Notes: a model not told the origin generated them from the letters alone. 40,432 nt of DNA from UBA830 sp036339975 (GCA_036339975.1 JAYYZV010000127.1:1-40432), one strand, 5' to 3'. Positions 8,014-16,097 are shown, counted from the first letter of the stretch. Made by a program: numbers and translations.

Positions 8014-8727
8014 TCAAGTCTTTTTTTCGGCACGTCGGCACCAGACTTCCCAGGCTCGGTCGAGACTGATGGGCGCCTGTTGCATCTCCGTACATTCTTC
8101 GATTTCGATGTCGGTAAGATAATCGGGCTCTCCTATCATCATGGTCTGCAGCTGCAGCTTTGCGTTCACCTGAAGATATATAGCTTTCATCACTGTTTCT
8201 TCTACGGTCGTGCCGGTTACTACGCAGCCATGGCGCTTCATCAGCGCGATTGTGCCGTTTCCCAGAGAGGCGGCCAGATCTCGGCCCTGTTCCATGGTTA
8301 CGACTAGATGATTGGTTTCGCCGAATTTGTCGCGCATGTCCCAAATCGGGATGTCCTTTCCGATGGGAGCGCAGGTGTGCGTGACCGGGCGCAACGGCGT
8401 GCCGGTCGATGCAAATGGAATCACTTCGTATGAGTGATTGTGAATAACAACGTTCACGTCCGGGCGCTGCTCGTAGATTGCGCCGTGGATCATCCGTTCG
8501 CTATAGGGCCGACGGTCACCGGCGTCGATGGCATCGCCGTCCAACCGATAGGTAACGATGTCGCCCTTGTCGATCAGTTCCGGCGCCCGGGCCCGCGATA
8601 GGAGGTATTTTTCAGGATCATCCGGATGGCGAAAACTGATGTGACCGTATGCGTCGACTACCCCTTCGTGGGCAAGTATGTGGTTGGCGACGACGATATT
8701 GTTCAGTGTTTCGGCGTTTGGGCTCAT
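8014..8727 (-). CDS. Class II aldolase/adducin-family protein
   Basis: This 237-residue protein has the class II aldolase fold. The zinc ligands are visible as H96-N-H98 in VVIHNHSYEVIPF and H166 in KRHGCVV, and the acidic residue E77 (YSERMIHGAIY) is in the catalytic position. Family members include fuculose-phosphate aldolase, and decarboxylases of 3,4-dihydroxyphthalate and of carboxylated muconic semialdehyde. The context (VOC protein upstream with an ATGA overlap, dihydroxyphthalate-decarboxylase-like protein downstream) favours a decarboxylase of an aromatic or ring-fission product over a sugar aldolase. The family is clear; the substrate is inferred. Confidence 0.85.
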   Translation of the reverse strand: MSPNAETLNNIVVANHILAHEGVVDAYGHISFRHPDDPEKYLLSRARAPELIDKGDIVTYRLDGDAIDAGDRRPYSERMIHGAIYEQRPDVNVVIHNHSYEVIPFASTGTPLRPVTHTCAPIGKDIPIWDMRDKFGETNHLVVTMEQGRDLAASLGNGTIALMKRHGCVVTGTTVEETVMKAIYLQVNAKLQLQTMMIGEPDYLTDIEIEECTEMQQAPISLDRAWEVWCRRAEKKT

Positions 8728-9320
8728 GCATCTTCCTTTGTATGGACGCGTGCTTTCAGATTGCGATGGAAATCCTCTAGTGGCTGAAAACCGGGTGCGT
8801 CCTCAAGTAAGGCCTTAGTGTCGACAAACAAAGTGTCCGTATCGATGTTGAAATCCAATGGTTTTAAAAACGGCTGATGCACATACCACGGTGTATCCGC
8901 AAAGAATTCGATCGCGTTGCCTTCGGGATCCTTTGCGTACATCGCCCAGCATACGCCGTGCGTCACGGTCCAAGGGTCGTCCTTCACCTCTCGACACAGC
9001 CGCTGGTACATCTTCCGAAGGTCGCCTAGAGAATCTACCCGGAAGGACAGGTGATGTAGAACTGGAGGGCCGTCTGGGATCAGTGTGTTAGTTGGAAGTC
9101 GATCGGGTTTTCCCTCGACGAGGAACACCTGATGGTGCTCGGAAGGATCGAGCGTCATAAATGTCATAGTGACGTCCTGGCTCGCCGTCCCGCTATCGGT
9201 TTTTTCAAAACCGATGACCCGGGTATAGAAATCCTCCATCATCTCTATGTCGTTAACGACAAGTCCCAAATGGCTAAAACGCACTCGAATTTTGTCATCC
9301 GGATCGTTTTCGTCAGCCAT
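8724..9320 (-). CDS. VOC (glyoxalase/extradiol dioxygenase-like) family protein
   Basis: This 198-residue protein has a single pair of beta-alpha-beta-beta-beta modules. Metal ligands of the vicinal-oxygen-chelate superfamily are apparent as H17 (FSHLGLVVND), H89 or H90 (VLHHLSFRV) and E138 (GNAIEFFADTPWY). These resemble single-chain extradiol ring-cleavage enzymes and related isomerases. A C-terminal 45-residue tail (TDTLFVDTKALLEDAPGF) is unusual for a bare glyoxalase and is seen in catechol 2,3-dioxygenase-like VOC proteins. The start has GAGG seven bases upstream. Its stop overlaps the class II aldolase start by ATGA, so the two are probably translationally coupled. A ring-cleavage role is a reasonable guess, not shown. 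Confidence 0.8.
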   Translation of the reverse strand: MADENDPDDKIRVRFSHLGLVVNDIEMMEDFYTRVIGFEKTDSGTASQDVTMTFMTLDPSEHHQVFLVEGKPDRLPTNTLIPDGPPVLHHLSFRVDSLGDLRKMYQRLCREVKDDPWTVTHGVCWAMYAKDPEGNAIEFFADTPWYVHQPFLKPLDFNIDTDTLFVDTKALLEDAPGFQPLEDFHRNLKARVHTKEDA

Positions 9321-9639
9321 GGCAAACCTCTTTCGCAGTTGGGCTGGACATCATTTTGACGCACCGAATGGTCGAATACAAATTCGTCTTTGTGTCGGGT
9401 AATACTCTGGAAGGTGTCGCCGATAGTGTAATTACCAGCCGCAGTAATCGTCGTGATAATAACTCTTTGAATAGCGGTGTTTCGCGCGCCGTGATTACCC
9501 TTCGCAATATTGATCTAACTTTATTTGCGTCAAGACCTCGAGGAATTTGGGGAAAACCAAGGATTGGTGGGCCAAAAGAATGCGGCGGGCGGAATTGTTC
9601 ACACCGCCCGCCGCGCAAGGAAATTGTCTGCGACCCCGC
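9321..9639. other. Intergenic region with one terminator hairpin
   Basis: This 319-base gap separates the end of the peroxiredoxin-like selenoprotein gene from the VOC operon. It holds the strong hairpin annotated at 9582..9614 and must contain the VOC operon promoter, but no confident -35/-10 pair was found. A small inverted repeat CGAAT-N4-ATTCG lies near 9374..9387. The short reading frames here lack start sites and protein-like composition. Confidence 0.6.
9582..9614 (-). terminator. Rho-independent terminator after the selenoprotein genes
   Basis: A perfect 11-bp GC-rich stem, GCGGCGGGCGG paired with CCGCCCGCCGC, has an 11-nt loop and lies 25 bases past the stop of the peroxiredoxin-like gene. 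On the minus strand it is followed by ATTCTTTTGG, a modest U-rich tail. It probably ends the long minus-strand transcription unit. Confidence 0.75.
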
Positions 9640-10107
9640 TCAGCGAGATTCGTAGAAATTTATCAGTTTGACTACGTCTTCAGCCTGCATACGGCCCAGC
9701 GGGCCGTCACAATAGCTGGAGGCGATAACGTTGTTATCCGGGCCGAGGATGAATTCCGATGGCTGGATGATCTGACGGCGGTCCTCCCACCAAGATCCAA
9801 TCGCGCCCGCGATGTCGCGGCTGACACCTTCGCCGACCGGGAAGTTAACCTCGTCAGCGACTTGCTTCGATTCATCTCCCGTGTCGATACTCGCCGCAAC
9901 GACAGATACCCCAATCTTATCTAGTTCTGCCTTTTGTTCTGCGAAGCCGACCAACTGTCGGCGGCAGTAGGGTCACCAATGACCCCTATAAAACAGGATG
10001 ACCTTGTACTTTGTATCAAGGCCTCCGGGCAGGTTTAGCGAATTGCCACCGACAATATTGAGAGTCAATTCGGGGAAGGCATCGCCTATACCAAGTTTAT
10101 CAGACAT
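9640..10107 (-). CDS. Selenocysteine-containing peroxiredoxin-like protein (UxxC motif)
   Basis: From ATG 10107, with an AAAGGAGG Shine-Dalgarno just upstream (10119..10112), the frame runs 155 codons to a TGA at 9642..9640 and is interrupted only by TGA at codon 45 (9975..9973). Around it the protein reads ILFYRGHW-U-PYCRRQL. In AhpC/TSA peroxiredoxin-like proteins the usual motif is RG.WCPYCR.QL, so the UGA replaces the catalytic first cysteine and C48 is the partner. A SECIS-like hairpin follows the UGA. The rest (VVAASIDTGDESKQVADEVNFP, FILGPDNNVIASSY) is the thioredoxin fold of this family. A likely role is thiol-dependent peroxide or disulfide reduction in the cytoplasm. Without Sec decoding only a 44-residue stub would form. 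Selenocysteine is strongly supported by selA, selB and tRNA-Sec 9-13 kb upstream. Confidence 0.92.
9946..9962 (-). promoter_or_regulatory. bSECIS-like hairpin of the peroxiredoxin-like selenoprotein
   Basis: Starting 11 nt after the UGA, GCCGAC pairs perfectly with GTCGGC around the loop AGTTG. The apical loop lies 17-21 nt past the UGA, with a G among its first two bases followed by U. This fits the accepted bacterial SECIS rule (loop about 16-37 nt downstream, 3-14 nt long, G in position 1 or 2). It would recruit SelB to redefine UGA as selenocysteine. Confidence 0.85.
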
Positions 10108-10129
10108 ATGTCCTCCTTTGATTCATATA

Positions 10130-10153
10130 ATCGCGGCAGGTTGGCGCCGCGAT
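10130..10153 (-). promoter_or_regulatory. Hairpin in the leader of the peroxiredoxin-like selenoprotein gene
   Basis: ATCGCGGC and GCCGCGAT form a perfect 8-bp stem with an 8-nt loop in the 123-base gap between the two selenoprotein genes. It ends 11 bases before the Shine-Dalgarno AAAGGAGG. It is not followed by a U run, so it is more likely an mRNA processing, stability or translation-control element than a terminator. Confidence 0.5.
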
Positions 10154-10230
10154 GTTGGAACTATGCAGCGTGGTATTTTGCAAATCAACGGCGCTGTTAC
10201 GTTCCGCTACATTTTTCTTACGGCAATATA

Positions 10231-11370
10231 TTACTCAGCCGCAGAATTTACCTCTGCGGCTTCCAGCGCATCCTTCTGCTCGACGAATGCATCAATACCA
10301 ATTTCTTTCCTAAGAGCGGCGCTCTCTTCCGCTTTGTCGGCTTCCAATGGCGCGCCTGTAGCATCCGCGACGCGATCAATGGCGTTGAAAAGTGCGGCTA
10401 CACCTGCTGAATCCACCACTGCTTCGGCACCAAGGGTGTCGTGGATTGCCCGCCGGGCGGCGTTAAGACGAGTGTCGTCATCACCGAGAATGGATTCAGC
10501 AAACTCGATCATCAGGCTGCCGTGTTCGATTCCGGTATCGCCCGCGTCGGCGCCCCCGGTGATAGCGTTGTAGTCTAGGTTGTCTCCAGTGTGCTCGCTG
10601 CTCGCACGGAGCAGTACCGAATGGCTGGTCGTTCAATAAGTACACTGGTTGAGCGCGGATACTCGTGCTGCCAGTAGTTCGATCTGAAGATGCGTAATGG
10701 CGCGAAATTCCTGGGTGAAGTCCCGCATCTGCGGGCCGGCGAGATACTGCGCCGCGACCACGTCAAAAAACCCACGCGCTTCATCGGGTACAAGGGTCAG
10801 TGCTCGACGGATATTAGCTTCCGGCCCTACAAAGTAGTCTGCCTCGTTCGGACCGTACTCGTCCCAGGCTATATTAGGTGCCCAGGCTTGGTGTTGACGT
10901 GCCTCCGCCGGCCGGTAGTACGATGGTTCGCCGGGCTGGGGCTCGGGCATAGCTCGGACCGGCACACCGATCCCCTTCGCGAAGGTGTCGATGGCGGTGG
11001 TATGTGCCACGATGCTTACGATCTCGACGAAATGTGTTTCCGGAATGCCGCTATCGATGGTTTTCTTGTACCACGTATGGGTCAAGCGCCCCGGGTCCGC
11101 AACGATCAGGTGGATCATGTTTACCCAATTCTCTGGCAGATCAGTCCCAGCATCCTGGGGCTCGGTTATGCCAAATGGTGATAGTGCTTCCCTGATTTTA
11201 GCGTAGGTCCGGCAGCCCCGGGCATGGCGCGCTTCCGCCATCACTTTGATACGCTCCTCAGCCGTCAGCCAACTGCCAGCGCTAGATATTCTGTCCCAGG
11301 CGCGTCGGTGGGCACCAACGATGTCTTCACGAACGGGATACGGTGAGTCGTCGTAGTCTATCTCTGGCAT
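10231..11370 (-). CDS. Selenocysteine-containing AhpD/carboxymuconolactone-decarboxylase-like protein (CxxU motif)
   Basis: From ATG 11370 (GGAG eight bases upstream) one frame runs 379 codons to TAA 10233..10231, interrupted once by TGA at codon 246 (10635..10633). The junction reads ELLAARVSALNQCTY-U-TTSHSVLLR. AhpD-family proteins have E...C-x2-C-x3-H; here E231, C243, U246 and H250 occupy those places, with Sec at the second, nucleophilic cysteine. The frame downstream is clearly coding (ITGGADAGDTGIEHGS, then a helical C-terminus). The N-terminal half resembles AhpD-related proteins with a CxxC near residue 53, but here only C53 remains (GCRTY). AhpD proteins reduce lipoyl-linked or peroxiredoxin disulfides. 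A SECIS-like hairpin follows the UGA. It would otherwise be called a truncated gene plus a 93-residue orphan. Confidence 0.92.
10598..10614 (-). promoter_or_regulatory. bSECIS-like hairpin of the AhpD-like selenoprotein
   Basis: CTGCTC pairs perfectly with GAGCAG around the loop CGTGC. The stem starts 19 nt and the loop 25 nt past the UGA, with G as second loop base followed by U. Stem length (6), loop length (5) and the N-G-U loop pattern match the element in the neighbouring peroxiredoxin-like gene, as expected if one SelB reads both. Confidence 0.85.
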
Positions 11371-11442
11371 AATGCATCTCCACATCGGATATTCGACCTT
11401 ATTTTGACTGATCCCGGAGGTCAAATGACCTTCTGAAAAGGC

Positions 11443-12438
11443 CTATAGTTTGAATAAAGAAACCGGGTTCTTCTCTACAATCATTTCAATATCGCCAGCG
11501 CTGAAACCTGCGTCGCGCAGGCTCATCATCGGGTCAGGGTCGCCGGGCGGGAAAGGAAGGTCAGTACCCAGCAAAATACGATCTAAACCTGCTAGCTCAC
11601 GTAGATAATTCAGCGCCCGCCCGTCGTGTAGGATGGTGTCGTAGTGGAACCGTCTCAGATAATCCGATGGCGGTTTCTTTGCGACGTTTCCGGTGATCCG
11701 TCCGTCCGCGGCGTGATGCATACGATTAAAACGGCCGATCAGAAATGGCACAGATCCACCACCGTGCGACAGGATAAGTTCGAGTGCTGGGAAACGGTCC
11801 ATTACTCCTGCGGCTATCATCGAGCCTACGGTCAGTGTCGTGTCGTTGGTATAGGCTACGATCTGGTTCAGGGCGAATTTTTCGGCTCGTGGTGGTGCGA
11901 TTGGCTGCGCCGGATGGATGAACACCGGCGCTCTCAGCTCGACGCAGGCTGCCCAGTATTCATCGAGGTCGCACTCACCAAGGTTTCTGCCGTCAATATG
12001 CGCTGCGACAATTGCACCAACGGCGCCGGCTTTCATGCCGCGCTCTAATTCGCGTGCGGCTGCGGCCGCGTCCTGCAACGCGCCGGAAGCCAGCCATGAA
12101 AAACGATCCGGGTAATTATTGCAAAGCTGGCTCATGCTGTCGTTTAGTGCGCCATGCCAGAGTGCGCCTTTGTCGGAAGGTAGGTCATAACCGAAGATGT
12201 CGGTCCAGATACTCAGTATCTCGCGGTCTACACCCTGACGGTCCATCTCGCCAAGCCGATGGTCTGCATTCGTCAGGGTTTCAAAGAAGGGCCGGATCTG
12301 CATACCACTTTCGAAACGGCAGCAATGGCACCCCGGTTCCGTCTCGACCATATCGATGCCGAAATCCCTCCCCCGGTCGGCGAGTGTCTCTATCACGTCC
12401 TGAGGGACTAAGTGCGCGTGCACGTCGATTACCTTCAT
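11443..12438 (-). CDS. Amidohydrolase of the ACMSD family
   Basis: This 331-residue TIM-barrel amidohydrolase resembles 2-amino-3-carboxymuconate-semialdehyde decarboxylase and gamma-resorcylate decarboxylase. Metal ligands are visible: H7 and H9 in IDVHAHL, H175 in VFIHPAQP, H225 in LILSHGGG and D293 in LLGTDLPFPPGDPDP. Such enzymes remove a carboxylate or hydrolyse C-C or C-N bonds of ring-derived acids with a single zinc. Start: ATG 12438 with GGGAG upstream. The longer open frame beyond it overlaps the preceding gene and has no protein-like sequence. It lies 19 bases after the molybdenum hydroxylase large subunit, in the same operon. Confidence 0.87.
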   Translation of the reverse strand: MKVIDVHAHLVPQDVIETLADRGRDFGIDMVETEPGCHCCRFESGMQIRPFFETLTNADHRLGEMDRQGVDREILSIWTDIFGYDLPSDKGALWHGALNDSMSQLCNNYPDRFSWLASGALQDAAAAARELERGMKAGAVGAIVAAHIDGRNLGECDLDEYWAACVELRAPVFIHPAQPIAPPRAEKFALNQIVAYTNDTTLTVGSMIAAGVMDRFPALELILSHGGGSVPFLIGRFNRMHHAADGRITGNVAKKPPSDYLRRFHYDTILHDGRALNYLRELAGLDRILLGTDLPFPPGDPDPMMSLRDAGFSAGDIEMIVEKNPVSLFKL

Positions 12439-12457
12439 GATTAGGCGTCTCCCAGTT

Positions 12458-14746
12458 TCAGTTTCCGCCTCCGCGCAGCGCTTTGCGCAGGAGATCCGGG
12501 GTGATAGGCAGTTCGTTAATGGATATGCCGTATGGCCGGAGCGCTCGGGAAACCGCGTTTCCAACGGCGGCGGCAACGGCGACAATCCCACCTTCGCCGG
12601 CCCCCTTGAACCCCATAGGATTGAACTCGGACGGCGAATCTTCCATAGCTATGGTGGTGATTTCCGGTAATTCCGACGTAGTTGGCAGTAGGTAATCTGC
12701 AAAACTACCCGTCAAAAGCTGGCCGTCAGCATCATAGATGAAGTGATCGAGAAACGTACCGCCCAAGCCTTGAACTACGCCGCCAACCGCCTGACCCTGC
12801 ACCAACGCAGGATTAAGCGCCCGACCAATTTCTTCCGTTAGCCAGTACTTCTCCACCTCGACGACACCGGTGGCGACATCTACCGCGACCTGTGCCGCGT
12901 GTGCCCCATATGAATAAGAGATGTGCTTTTCGTTGTCGAATAACGCGTCGGCCGAGAGAGTTTCCCCGCGGTTCTCCGCGAAAGACGCTAGTTCCTGTAG
13001 CGTTATATTTTCCATCGATCGATGCACTGCGCCATCTTTATAAGTCAGGTTGTCTACTTCACAATTCCAGCGCAACGCCGCCAAGGCTATCGCGCGGTCT
13101 TTAAGCGTCTCTGCAGCGATACGTGTAGCATTCCCGGCCATCACGGTGTTGCGGCTGTGGAACGTTCCGCCGCCCGTTTTTACGAGAGTTGTACTTCCAT
13201 GGAGGACTTGAATACCGGCGATATCAATATCCAAATATTCAGCACAAATCTGTGCAAGCCCTGTCTCGGTTCCCTGACCGACAGACGACGCGCCGGTACG
13301 TATTTCAACCCCGCCGTTTGCCGATACCGTTATATGCGCGGATTCGGGTGGTCCGGCGGCGCTGCTTTCGATGAAACAGGCAATACCGAGGGCGCGTACC
13401 CGACTGTCTGGATCTTCAATGTCGGCGTGCCAGTCTGCGTATCCGCATTCCGTCAAAAGGCGGTTTAGCGCCGCGGGATAGTCACCCTTATCTAGGGTCG
13501 CATCCGGGTCTCCCGGTACAAGTTCGCCGATCCTGTATGGTAAATCTTCCGGGGTCATTAAATTGCGATGGCGCAGTTCCGCTGGATCCAGGTCGAGATC
13601 GTCTGCCATAAGATCCAGGATGCGTTCGCGGCAAAAATTTGCTTCAAAGCGACCTGGACCGCGGAAGGTCCCAACCGGAGTTTTGTTGGTCATCAAAAAC
13701 TGCACATCGCAGGTAAAAGAAGGTACGCGGTAGGGACCCGGAAGAAACTGTGCCGCCTTCGACGCCACGACACCTCCATTGGTTCTGACGTAGGCCCCCA
13801 TATCGCCTTGAACTATGGCGCGCATGCCGAGGATTTCGCCATCTGCGGTGGCGGCGATTTCAAGATCGCAGATGATGTCACGCGAATGGTTGGAGGCGGT
13901 CAGGTTTTCGCGTCGATCCTCTATCCATTTCACGGGACGTTTGGCGCGCCGGCTTGCAATAGGGACCAAATAGTCTTCCGGATAAAGTTCGCCGCGAGCG
14001 CCGAAGCCGCCGCCTACATCCATTTCGATCAGTTCGACAGAAGTTTCTGGGAGGGCGAATGCTTCAGCCAGATGCCGTCGGTTGAAGAAATTGACCTTTG
14101 TTGCGCCGTGTAGTCGCAGCAGGGGTTTGTCTGGGTCGAATTCCGCGATCAGACCGCGGGTCTCCATCGATACTGCACCGTGACGATTTGTGACGAACCG
14201 TTCGCGGCGTGTATACGCCGCTCCGTCAAATGCCGCATCCTCGTCGCCGCGTGCGACCGTGTAACGGGTTCCCATATTTTCACCCGCAGCCTCGTGGATC
14301 AGCGTCTGTCCAGCTGCTGCCTGATCAACAGTAGTCACTGCCGGTAGCGGATCGTAATCGATATCGATGAGTTCGAGCGCATCTTCGGCGACGTATCGGT
14401 CTTCAGCGATGATGACGGCAACGGGCTCGCCAACATACCGGACCTTGTCGACGGCAATCGGCCGTTGCAGAAATCTTTCGAAGCCGTCGAATGGCGCCAG
14501 TCGCAGTGGAATTACCGGCAGATCGACACCCAGGTCGGCTGCACAGAAAGCGTCAATTACCCCGCCGAGTGCGAGCGCTGTTTCGAGATTGATAGCCCGC
14601 ACAATCGCGTGGGCGTGTGGACTGCGTAGTATCGCCATAGTTGCCATGTCAGGCAATTTGACATCGTCAATAAAGGTCCCGGATCCGGTCAGGAGACGCT
14701 TGTCTTCCAGCCGCGAAACGGCCTCCCCTATATAGGTCCGGCTCAT
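12458..14746 (-). CDS. Molybdenum hydroxylase large (molybdopterin-binding) subunit, CoxL-like
   Basis: This 762-residue protein belongs to the xanthine oxidase/CO dehydrogenase large-subunit family that binds the molybdopterin-cytosine-dinucleotide cofactor. It starts YIGEAVSRLEDKRLLTG.G and contains EMDVGGGFGARG, the cofactor loop PVGTFRGPGRFEANF, VSANGGVEIRTGASSVGQG, and near the end KGAGEGGIVAVA, whose glutamate is the catalytic base. The CO-specific AYxCSFR loop is absent, so it is a form II-type hydroxylase, not a CO dehydrogenase. With the S and M subunits directly upstream it forms a complete heterotrimer that hydroxylates a carbon next to N or an aldehyde, using water. The stop-start overlap with the small subunit is ATGA. 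Confidence 0.9.
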   Translation of the reverse strand: MSRTYIGEAVSRLEDKRLLTGSGTFIDDVKLPDMATMAILRSPHAHAIVRAINLETALALGGVIDAFCAADLGVDLPVIPLRLAPFDGFERFLQRPIAVDKVRYVGEPVAVIIAEDRYVAEDALELIDIDYDPLPAVTTVDQAAAGQTLIHEAAGENMGTRYTVARGDEDAAFDGAAYTRRERFVTNRHGAVSMETRGLIAEFDPDKPLLRLHGATKVNFFNRRHLAEAFALPETSVELIEMDVGGGFGARGELYPEDYLVPIASRRAKRPVKWIEDRRENLTASNHSRDIICDLEIAATADGEILGMRAIVQGDMGAYVRTNGGVVASKAAQFLPGPYRVPSFTCDVQFLMTNKTPVGTFRGPGRFEANFCRERILDLMADDLDLDPAELRHRNLMTPEDLPYRIGELVPGDPDATLDKGDYPAALNRLLTECGYADWHADIEDPDSRVRALGIACFIESSAAGPPESAHITVSANGGVEIRTGASSVGQGTETGLAQICAEYLDIDIAGIQVLHGSTTLVKTGGGTFHSRNTVMAGNATRIAAETLKDRAIALAALRWNCEVDNLTYKDGAVHRSMENITLQELASFAENRGETLSADALFDNEKHISYSYGAHAAQVAVDVATGVVEVEKYWLTEEIGRALNPALVQGQAVGGVVQGLGGTFLDHFIYDADGQLLTGSFADYLLPTTSELPEITTIAMEDSPSEFNPMGFKGAGEGGIVAVAAAVGNAVSRALRPYGISINELPITPDLLRKALRGGGN

Positions 14747-15231
14747 TCTGAAGCGGCTTTGCGCTGTCGCGTTGCCGCGTCAATGATGGCGTCTACAATC
14801 GATACGTAACCGGTGCATCGGCATAAGTTTCCGGAGATGGCGCTTTCGACTTCTGCGCGGGTAGGTGAAGGGTTCTCGGCCAAAAATGCCTCCGCAGTCG
14901 TAAGCATACCCGGGGTACAGAACCCGCACTGCAGCGCGTGGTTGTCGCGAAATGCCTCTTGAAGTGGCGACAATCTGCCGTCCTTGGCAAGACCTTCGAC
15001 TGTTGTGATGGCCATTCCGCGGGCTTGTACCGCGAAGATTAGGCACGACCTCATCGCGGTGCCGTCAGCTAGTACTGTGCAGGCGCCACAAACGCCATGT
15101 TCACATCCTAGGTGTGTGCCAGTCAGGTCCAGCATTTCGCGCAGGCAGTCAGCCAATATCATTCGGGCATCGACCTCGCAGTTGTACGAAATGCCGTTTA
15201 CCGTCAACGAGATCGCGTGTCTATCACTCAC
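14743..15231 (-). CDS. Molybdenum hydroxylase small subunit, two [2Fe-2S] clusters (CoxS-like)
   Basis: This 162-residue iron-sulfur subunit has both clusters visible. The plant-ferredoxin-type N-terminal set is C43, C48, C51 and C63 (GCEHGVCGACTVL...SC). The C-terminal helical set is C102, C105, C137 and C139 (QCGFCTPGM ... NLCRCTGY). It passes electrons from the molybdenum centre in the large subunit to FAD in the medium subunit. The ATGA overlaps on both sides (coxM-like upstream, coxL-like downstream) show a tightly coupled M-S-L operon order. Length and motifs are complete. Confidence 0.93.
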   Translation of the reverse strand: MSDRHAISLTVNGISYNCEVDARMILADCLREMLDLTGTHLGCEHGVCGACTVLADGTAMRSCLIFAVQARGMAITTVEGLAKDGRLSPLQEAFRDNHALQCGFCTPGMLTTAEAFLAENPSPTRAEVESAISGNLCRCTGYVSIVDAIIDAATRQRKAASE

Positions 15232-16097
15232 TGGCTACATTCCCATGCTTCGGTCAGAGTCCGCTTGACTAGAACCGCAGCAACCTCGCACCGGTATTCG
15301 CCGCTTGCATGGATGTCGTCGAGCGGATCTATATCGGCGGTAACGGCATCGGCGGCTTCTCTAAATAAATCTATGGAAGGCACGGATCCCCGCAGGATAT
15401 TTTCGGCTCGACGGAGCCGCATCGGTGTATCGCCCGCACCTATTGCTCCGATCGCACAGCCAGATATCGTGCCGGCGTCATTGATGTCGAACCACGCCGC
15501 AATGCCCACCAGTGCGAAGTCACCTTCCCGGCGGGAAATTTCTTTAAACGCCCAGCGCCGTTGGGGTGGCCAATGCGGAAAACAGATTTTCTCGATCAGC
15601 TCTCTATTGTCTGCGGCCGTTGTGAAAACACCTTTGAAAAAATCGGCTGCTGTAACAATGCGGGGTCCTCTCGGACCGCGCAGGTGAATGTCTGCTTCGC
15701 AAACCAGAGCAATTCCCGGTAGTTCGGCGGCCGGATCGGCGTGGGCAATACTGCCACCCAGCGTGCCTCGGTTTCGGATCTGAAAATGGGCGATATGGGC
15801 GGCTGCCGCGGACAGCAATGGGTTTTTTTTTGCTATACTAGGGTCTGTCTCAAGACGGCGCGTACGTGTCATAGCGCCGATTTGTAATTGGCCATTTGGG
15901 CCGTCCTGAGTTTTAGACAGTTCGGGGACCCCGTTAAGGTCAATCAGCGCGGTGGGTGCGGCGACACGGAAATTCATCATCGGAACCAAGCTCTGCCCAC
16001 CGGCAATATACCTAGCATCTTCGCCGTTTTCCCGCATCATATCTATGGCGTTATCCACGCTATCTGCTGCGAGATAGGAAAATCTCGAAGGTTTCAT
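15228..16097 (-). CDS. Molybdenum hydroxylase medium subunit, FAD-binding (CoxM-like)
   Basis: This 289-residue flavoprotein subunit has the two FAD-pyrophosphate loops of the CoxM/XDH family: AGGQSLVPMMNFR (residues 33-45) and GTLGGSIAHADPAAELP near residue 115. After these comes the C-terminal domain (EKICFPHWPPQRRWAFKEISRREGDFALVG). It delivers electrons from the [2Fe-2S] subunit to an external acceptor. The start has GAAGGG upstream at about ten bases. It is preceded by a 27-codon reading frame and the amidase gene. The subunit order M-S-L with overlaps supports one assembled enzyme. Confidence 0.92.
   Translation of the reverse strand: MKPSRFSYLAADSVDNAIDMMRENGEDARYIAGGQSLVPMMNFRVAAPTALIDLNGVPELSKTQDGPNGQLQIGAMTRTRRLETDPSIAKKNPLLSAAAAHIAHFQIRNRGTLGGSIAHADPAAELPGIALVCEADIHLRGPRGPRIVTAADFFKGVFTTAADNRELIEKICFPHWPPQRRWAFKEISRREGDFALVGIAAWFDINDAGTISGCAIGAIGAGDTPMRLRRAENILRGSVPSIDLFREAADAVTADIDPLDDIHASGEYRCEVAAVLVKRTLTEAWECSQ

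Noticed and set aside
13568..14113. 181-codon plus-strand open frame inside the CoxL-like gene
   Set aside because: It is antisense to conserved molybdenum hydroxylase sequence and has no start site or domain features.
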